From assembly GCF_000316575.1 (NCBI RefSeq), contig NC_019682.1, positions 5,268,001 through 5,332,000 on the forward strand: 64,000 nucleotides of DNA, given 5' to 3'. Numbering within the stretch: the stretch's first letter is position 1; each line of letters opens with the position of its first letter. This DNA comes from Calothrix sp. PCC 7507 (GTDB lineage Bacteria; Cyanobacteriota; Cyanobacteriia; Cyanobacteriales; Nostocaceae). A model generated the notes under the pieces. The model ran no database searches and was not told the DNA's origin. It saw only the letters and a program-made list of their open reading frames with translations. The position numbers and the translations under genes were made by a program. Below, piece after piece: positions 59,357 to 64,000 of the stretch.

Positions 59357-60229
59357 GTGAACATTTATCAACTTGAAACACTGATAACTTTTGACTGCAT
59401 TGCTTTTCTGGCTGGTCTTTCAACAATAATCTCCGAAGTTGTGTTAGATATTGTGAGACAAAATAGGAGTATAAACATGTTGTCAAGAGTCTCTCCAGAA
59501 TCTCCTCTATTTATTCTATTAATTATTATTACTTTTTCATTAATAACTTTTTCAGCTTGGTTAGCACCCAAACCGTTTGCTTTAAAACCATTTGGAGCAA
59601 ATGAAGTTATGCAATTACTCACATTGCCATTTTTCATTTCTCTGTTGTTAGAGCGTTCTCTAGAAGTGTTTATCACCACTTGGCGAGGTCCAATCGCCGA
59701 GCAATTAGATATTGGCATCCAGCAACAGAATCTGATAGTTGAGCAAAAGAGAAAACTTATTCAACAGCTACATCAACAAAATCAAATTCCATCTGTAGAA
59801 GCAGATAAATTTATCTTAGATCCAGTTGTAGAAAGTAGTGTAGGACAGCAAATTATTCAAGATTTTACACAATATTCAGAAGAGTTTATTAATAAGATAA
59901 AACCACAATTTGATGATTTAAATTTTGTAATTAATGATTTAAATAAAAAAGAGCGCCAGAGGATATCTTATAAATCTGATACACGCATAATTGCCCTTTG
60001 GACATCTCTTTCTCTTGGTCTTTTATTAAGTACAATAGGAATTCGTTCAATTGAGCCGCTTGTGGTTGTTGATGATGTAGTTAATCCAATTCAAATAATT
60101 ATTTTTCGGTGTTTAGATGCATTACTTACAGGAGGTTTAATTGCAGGAGGTAGCGAAGGAATTCATAAGCTTATACAGGTATTTATCGATTTTTTAGAAG
60201 CTACTTCTAGACAGGTTAAAGATAAATAA
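59357..60229 (+). CDS. Uncharacterised membrane protein
   Basis: Not recognised. From the GTG at 59357 it has 290 residues. There are hydrophobic segments near LFILLIIITFSLITFSAW, ANEVMQLLTLPFFISLLLE and IIALWTSLSLGLLLSTIG, with a central soluble coiled region (VEQKRKLIQQLHQQNQ through VESSVGQQI), and a last hydrophobic segment (CLDALLTGGLIAGGSEG). The frame extends upstream to 59303 but that part lies in a dispersed repeat; ACAGG is near the chosen GTG. An ATG at 59477 is another possible start. Confidence 0.55.
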   Translation: MNIYQLETLITFDCIAFLAGLSTIISEVVLDIVRQNRSINMLSRVSPESPLFILLIIITFSLITFSAWLAPKPFALKPFGANEVMQLLTLPFFISLLLERSLEVFITTWRGPIAEQLDIGIQQQNLIVEQKRKLIQQLHQQNQIPSVEADKFILDPVVESSVGQQIIQDFTQYSEEFINKIKPQFDDLNFVINDLNKKERQRISYKSDTRIIALWTSLSLGLLLSTIGIRSIEPLVVVDDVVNPIQIIIFRCLDALLTGGLIAGGSEGIHKLIQVFIDFLEATSRQVKDK

Positions 60230-60239
60230 ACAATTGAGT

Positions 60240-60355
60240 TAAGTAAGTGGGCATAATTAAGGCTGACTATGTAGAAAAATGTAAACAAGACTCAAATCCT
60301 TTCTCCTATTGCCTATTACCTGTTCCCAACGATAAATATTGATGCCTATCTACTT
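60240..60355. mobile_element. MITE-like element, TAAGTAAGT family (copy 4)
   Basis: TAAGTAAGTGGGCATAATTA (60240) and TGCCTATCTACTTA (to 60355) are inverted ends of a 116-bp element. It fills the 130-bp gap between two convergent genes, ending 4 bp before the next stop. Confidence 0.8.
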
Positions 60356-60359
60356 AAAT

Positions 60360-60869
60360 TCAAGGTGAATATCCAAAAGAAATTTCACCTTCATGGTAGT
60401 ACTCAATACACCAGTTAGCTTGAGGACAGATAATCCATGTATCCCAGCTTTGTTGAAATATCAACTGAGCATATTTTGCAACTATTAATAAGCTAAGTTC
60501 TAAACTGAGAGTATTAGCATCTGCCCAGAGAATCATGACATTCGGGTTGCCAAGATTTTGATTAAGAATTATTTGTCTCAACTTTTGATTTATATTTTCA
60601 TAGTCAGTGACAAAAACATCTTCTTGAATACAACCATCTACCAAATCCCAATCCACCCTACCCCACCAAGCTATCGGAAATTTTTCTGCTAACCAATGAC
60701 TTGCAGGATTGAAAAATGTCGGTTCTGTCCAAATAATCTTGTAGGTGGCTGACTCTGCATCTAATTGAGCTAGCAAATCTTGGCAAGACTCCCTTTGTTG
60801 CTGCTGATGCAACTTACGTTTTAATTCTTCCCTACGAGCCATTAAAGCTTTTATCTGTGTCAAATCCAT
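60360..60869 (-). CDS. Hypothetical protein
   Basis: Not recognised. A 169-residue soluble protein with a coiled N-terminal helix (KALMARREELKRKLHQQQQ) and a tryptophan-rich alpha/beta domain (IIWTEPTFFNPASHWLAEKF; IAWWGRVDWDLVDG; SWDTWIICPQANWCIEYYH). The compact, Trp-rich, acidic composition recalls small immunity-type or ligand-binding proteins, but I cannot place it. There is no membrane segment. It could be one of many single-copy cyanobacterial orphans. Confidence 0.55.
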   Translation of the reverse strand: MDLTQIKALMARREELKRKLHQQQQRESCQDLLAQLDAESATYKIIWTEPTFFNPASHWLAEKFPIAWWGRVDWDLVDGCIQEDVFVTDYENINQKLRQIILNQNLGNPNVMILWADANTLSLELSLLIVAKYAQLIFQQSWDTWIICPQANWCIEYYHEGEISFGYSP

Positions 60870-61020
60870 TATTTTATACTTATTAAGTACTGATGAAAAC
60901 TGCTTCCTTAACCACTGCTATAGAGAAATTAACCTAAGTCGGATGCAATACAATCGAGGGCGGGGATACCCCGCCCCTAAAGGCTTTGCGATTTAAATAT
61001 GTCCGGTTCCCTGTTTTCTG

Positions 61021-61518
61021 TTATCGACAACCTAGAGATTCACGAGTATCCGTACCAGTTTTAGAATTTACGCCACTAGCGTTCACGCACAGTTTCTTGA
61101 TTTGCACCCCATCTAAAACTGCATTGGTAAAATCAGCACCAGTGATATCAACATCATCAAAAGTTGAACGTAACATCATGGCATCAGTTAAAATTGCATC
61201 ACTTAAGTCAGTATTCTTGAACCTTGCCAGATAAGCTATACCTTCACTAAAATCTGCACCATGCAGATTTACCCCTTCTAATAAAGTGCTATTAAACACG
61301 CCACCGCGTAAGTCAGCATTGCTAAAATTAGTATTCTTGAGATTGACACTGGTAAACTCAGCCTGAATTAAACTTTGACCGGATAAATCTTTGCCACTGA
61401 GTTCTTTATCGCTAGCATAACTGTTGACACTGGAAGAACTTGCTGCCTGTGCTGATGGGGGAAACAAAAAAAGAATCATAGCTAAAACAATGCTAGCTAG
61501 TACTTGCCAATGCTTCAT
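61021..61518 (-). CDS. Exported pentapeptide-repeat protein
   Basis: A 165-residue protein with a cleavable signal peptide (ASIVLAMILFLFPPSAQA, cleavage after AQA). About 17 pentapeptide repeats of the A(D/N)LXX pattern follow (LIQAEFTSVNLKNTNFSNAD, then FNSTLLEGVNLHGADF) and form a right-handed quadrilateral helix. The two Cys near the end (LCVNAS, LGCR) may form a disulphide cap. It is like lumenal pentapeptide proteins of cyanobacteria and chloroplasts, whose function is unknown. Confidence 0.9.
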   Translation of the reverse strand: MKHWQVLASIVLAMILFLFPPSAQAASSSSVNSYASDKELSGKDLSGQSLIQAEFTSVNLKNTNFSNADLRGGVFNSTLLEGVNLHGADFSEGIAYLARFKNTDLSDAILTDAMMLRSTFDDVDITGADFTNAVLDGVQIKKLCVNASGVNSKTGTDTRESLGCR

Positions 61519-61663
61519 AACGTTTTCTTAATAAATCTCAACACTTTCATTATTAACTATTAAATCAGTTAACAGTGAACAGTTATCAGCATTTTTCTCT
61601 CAAAAATGGACGGCGGGTAATTGTGAGGAATAATTAAAAGATGAGGCAACAGTGGAGGTGGCG

Positions 61664-62227
61664 ATGTCTGTACAATTGCTAAGACGGAAATTCACCGTTG
61701 AGCAATATCATAAGATGGTTGAGTCTGGGATTCTCACAGAGGATGACCGAGTGGAATTGATTGGGGGAGAGATTATTGAGATGTCGCCTATTGGGACAAA
61801 ACACGCTGCTTGTGTAAATCGACTAGTTAATCTGTTGGTGCATCTGTTGGGTAAACGCGTTATACTGGCTGCTCAAAATCCGGTTGCGTTGAACAATAAC
61901 TCAGAACCTCAGCCAGATGTCGCATTACTTAAACCCCGTGATGATTTCTACGCCACTGCACACCCCCAACCCCAGGATATTTTTTTATTAATTGAAGTGT
62001 CTGATTCGATTGTGATGTATGACCGGGAAGAGAAAATTCCTTTATATGCAGAGGCAAACATTATTGAAGTTTGGTTAGTAGATATTAACGAGCAAATTGT
62101 GGAAGTTTATCAACAACCAACAGATGCAGGATATCAGCATATTCAAAAGTTCGCTAGCGGTCAAACTTTATCAATTCAAGCCTTCCCTAATGTAAACATT
62201 ACCGTCAATGAAATCTTTGGCAGATAA
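61664..62227 (+). CDS. Uma2 family PD-(D/E)XK endonuclease-like protein (copy 2)
   Basis: A 187-residue Uma2/DUF820 protein, about half identical by eye to the copy at 46307. Both have a FT-(I/V)-(D/E)-(E/Q)-YH start, IELIRGEL/VELIGGEI, (S/N)SEP-PDVV/ALL, and FL(V/L)IEVSD. GGAGG sits five bases before the ATG at 61664; a GTG at 61652 in frame is less likely. The role is unknown; the family is expanded in cyanobacterial genomes. Confidence 0.92.
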   Translation: MSVQLLRRKFTVEQYHKMVESGILTEDDRVELIGGEIIEMSPIGTKHAACVNRLVNLLVHLLGKRVILAAQNPVALNNNSEPQPDVALLKPRDDFYATAHPQPQDIFLLIEVSDSIVMYDREEKIPLYAEANIIEVWLVDINEQIVEVYQQPTDAGYQHIQKFASGQTLSIQAFPNVNITVNEIFGR

Positions 62228-62240
62228 AGTTACTTCCCCC

Positions 62241-62376
62241 TCATGACTCTTTCATGTCCTCAACACGCAAAAAATGCACCCTACCTGAAGCATCTCCTGC
62301 CGCAATGGTCATGCTGTCTGGTGCAACTGCACAGATTATTGCCCATTCATCTCGAAAATAACCTGAAATGTTGTGC
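62241..62376 (-). pseudogene. WD40-repeat gene remnant (3' end only)
   Basis: On the minus strand, 44 codons read YFRDEWAIICAVAPDSMTIA, AGDASGRVHFLRVE and end in TGA (62241-62243). This is a typical last blade of cyanobacterial NACHT/NB-ARC-type WD40 proteins. The frame is closed by a TAG upstream (near 62377), so only the tail remains. No start codon or earlier blades are found. Confidence 0.8.
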
Positions 62377-62753
62377 TATTTTTTAGCTAATTTGAACACT
62401 CAACCCAAAACTTGAGGTTCCGAACGGGGCTATTCTTGTTTGGAGGCTGAAAACTCACCTTCTGAGGTGCGATCGCCATGTTCTGCTCTTGAATATTAGA
62501 CTAGCAAACTTCAAGAGCGATCGCTCAACCCATTTTGGCGATAAAAATTATGTTCTCCCTCATCTTCCTAGTAGTCTGTCAGGGTTGAAATGAGGGACTG
62601 TAGTGTGAGCGTCTCGCTCACGCGGGCTTTTCGGCCCGCACTACCAAAAACCCCTCAAAACAAAATTGACAAACCACTAGATTCCCCGCACTTAAACTCA
62701 GTACCATCTCGTAGGATAGATGTGGAAGTGCGATCGCAAAAGTAAAAATACCT
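62377..62753. other. Intergenic upstream of gcvT with a MITE-like element
   Basis: Contains HIP1 sites and the element at 62568-62680. No gene, and no glycine riboswitch-like structure that I recognise, precedes gcvT. Confidence 0.5.
62568..62680. mobile_element. MITE-like element with CTAGT ends
   Basis: CTAGTAGTCTGTCA (62568-62581) and TGACAAACCACTAG (62667-62680) are inverted ends (12 of 14). The interior has two hairpins, GTGAGCG/CGCTCAC and GCGGGC/GCCCGC. Confidence 0.75.
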
Positions 62754-63881
62754 GTGGTAAATCAAGAAGAAATTGCCCAATCCCTGCTGCAAACCCCTTT
62801 ATATCAACTGAGTGTAGAACTCAAAGCCCGTTTTACCAGCTTTGGCGGGTGGGAAATGCCTGTACAGTTTGCTGGTATTAGTCGTGAACATGAGGCTGTC
62901 AGAAATGCAGCTGGGATGTTTGATATTTCCCACATGGGTAAATTTACCCTCCAAGGTAAAAGCCTAATTTCCCAACTCCAGCTTTTAGTTCCCTCAGATT
63001 TGAGTCGCTTGCAACCTGGTCAAGCTCAATACACCGTATTATTAAATTCCCAAGCAGGGATTATTGACGATATCATCGTCTATTATCAAGGTGAAGACAG
63101 CAAAGAAATACAGCAAGCAGTCATCATTGTCAATGCCGCAACCACAGATAAAGACAAAGCATGGCTATTGCAACACCTTGACCTGGAGCAAATCCAATTT
63201 CAAGACATTTCTAGAGAAAAAGTTCTCATTGCTGTGCAAGGGCCAAAAGCAATTAACTACCTCCAGCAGTTTGTCCAAGCAGACTTAAAACCAATTAAAG
63301 CATTTGGTCATTTAGAAACAACCATACTAGGTAAACCAGGTTTCCTAGCGCGCACAGGTTACACCGGGGAAGATGGATTTGAAGTGATGTTAGATCCAGA
63401 AGTAGGCGTAGAATTGTGGCAACGTCTTAATAATGCTGGTGTCATTCCCTGTGGACTCGGTGCAAGAGATACCCTACGGCTAGAAGCAGCGATGGCACTT
63501 TATGGGCAAGATATCGACGACAACACTACCCCCTTAGAAGCAGGTTTAGGGTGGCTAGTTCATCTTGATACTAAAGGCGATTTTATTGGTCGTGCTGTTT
63601 TAGCACAGCAAAAAGCTGAGGGAGTGCAGCGCCGATTAGTCGGCTTACAAATGTCAGGACGTAATATTGCCCGCCACGGCTACAAAGTATTATCCGCCGG
63701 GGAAGTTGTCGGAGAAGTTACCAGCGGTACTCTCTCCCCGACACTTGGTTATCCCGTTGCGTTAGCTTATGTTCCTGCACATCTAGCCAGTGTTGGCCAG
63801 CAACTAGAAGTAGAAATTCGTGGTAAAGCCTACCCAGCATCTGTAGTTAAACGTCCCTTCTATCGGGCAAAAAAAGGCTGA
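62754..63881 (+). CDS. gcvT: Glycine cleavage system T protein (aminomethyltransferase)
   Basis: Transfers the aminomethyl carbon from lipoylated H protein to tetrahydrofolate in glycine cleavage, needed for photorespiration. The 375-residue protein has FGGWEMPVQF, FDISHMGKF, LARTGYTGEDGFEVML and the C-terminal SPTLGYPVALAYV. The start is GTG at 62754 with no obvious ribosome-binding site. The TGA stop is inside a CTGAAGT heptamer array. The gcvH or gcvP partner would lie beyond the window, if adjacent at all. Confidence 0.97.
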   Translation: MVNQEEIAQSLLQTPLYQLSVELKARFTSFGGWEMPVQFAGISREHEAVRNAAGMFDISHMGKFTLQGKSLISQLQLLVPSDLSRLQPGQAQYTVLLNSQAGIIDDIIVYYQGEDSKEIQQAVIIVNAATTDKDKAWLLQHLDLEQIQFQDISREKVLIAVQGPKAINYLQQFVQADLKPIKAFGHLETTILGKPGFLARTGYTGEDGFEVMLDPEVGVELWQRLNNAGVIPCGLGARDTLRLEAAMALYGQDIDDNTTPLEAGLGWLVHLDTKGDFIGRAVLAQQKAEGVQRRLVGLQMSGRNIARHGYKVLSAGEVVGEVTSGTLSPTLGYPVALAYVPAHLASVGQQLEVEIRGKAYPASVVKRPFYRAKKG

Positions 63882-63898
63882 AGTCTGAAGTCTGAAGT
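63878..63898. repeat. STRR: three CTGAAGT heptamers at the gcvT stop
   Basis: Three perfect copies from 63878. The TGA stop of gcvT (63879-63881) is the second to fourth base of the first. The last 100 bases of the window show no gene. Confidence 0.95.
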
Positions 63899-64000
63899 CG
63901 GGAGTTAGGAGTCGGGGGTCAACCGTCAATAGAAAACTTCATTTAGTCAAAAAATCGTGTCGCCAATTGATAACATCTGAGGTTTTTAAGGAATAATGTG

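Noticed and set aside
62460-62753. Glycine riboswitch before gcvT
   Set aside because: The upstream DNA holds a MITE-like element and HIP1 sites, but no tandem glycine-aptamer motifs that I could recognise.
1-64000. Search for tRNA, tmRNA, RNase P RNA or 6S RNA genes
   Set aside because: I saw no cloverleaf with a GGTTCGAATCC-like arm or other recognisable RNA in the intergenic stretches; a covariance search could still find one.

Overview
The window looks like chromosomal DNA of a filamentous, probably heterocyst-forming cyanobacterium (Nostoc/Anabaena/Calothrix group). The reasons are: the HIP1 octamer GCGATCGC is dense, there are many heptameric short tandem repeats (STRRs) and small palindromic repeats, and several genes belong to cyanobacterial families (Ycf66, DUF1825, XisI, CYTH next to ppk, a giant kinase/ATPase/histidine-kinase fusion, CyRepA1). 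I see no tRNA, rRNA, CRISPR array or intact insertion sequence.

Layout. 1-8.2 kb: the 5' end of polyphosphate kinase diverges from a CYTH triphosphatase gene. Then come a PMT-type mannosyltransferase, an orphan XisI, PEP synthase, a stranded IS200/IS605-like right end, a small membrane protein and a GH13 amylase with a starch-binding domain. 8.7-14.3 kb is accessory: an alpha/beta hydrolase and a TerB-like protein, two adjacent MITE-like elements that abut a 5'-truncated ABC-2 permease, a TacA/TacT-like module, a RelE-type pair, and an LRAT-domain gene lying between a diverged copy of the recG tail and recG itself. 14.4-31.7 kb is mostly housekeeping: recG, rpsB-tsf, a third toxin-antitoxin pair, a GT2 enzyme, a NADAR protein, a TPR protein, a phosphoribosyltransferase, type-4 UDG, pyrF, tyrS and a class A penicillin-binding protein.

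32-49.8 kb: a candidate haem-oxygenase-like diiron protein converges on a 1,875-residue Ser/Thr kinase-ATPase-GAF-histidine kinase. These are followed by TM2/SHOCT and helix-hairpin-helix genes, signal peptidase I, a PrxQ/Bcp peroxiredoxin, a zinc-ribbon Ser/Thr kinase with a fused RDD domain followed by a free RDD protein, an AGE-family epimerase, a Uma2 nuclease, a sugar-kinase-like phosphotransferase and a DOMON-like protein. 50-64 kb: a plasmid-type replication protein (CyRepA1/DUF3854 type) inside otherwise chromosomal DNA, a secreted TPR protein, Ycf66, gnd, a second zinc-ribbon kinase, two uncharacterised proteins, a lumenal pentapeptide protein, a second Uma2, a WD40 remnant and gcvT.

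The most striking theme is how far repeats reach into genes. Heptamer arrays supply the stop codons of ppsA, pyrF, bcp, gcvT and the 58-kb kinase and surround the start codons of recG and the PMT gene. Repeat-like inserts also sit in frame inside several proteins, including a signal peptide. At least seven kinds of MITE-like or palindromic element occupy the intergenic space. No single locus is clearly a new multi-gene system. The best leads are the LRAT cassette with its recG-tail duplication, the haem-oxygenase-like protein, the chromosomal CyRepA1, an orphan terminator that may end a small RNA, and the paired zinc-ribbon kinases.
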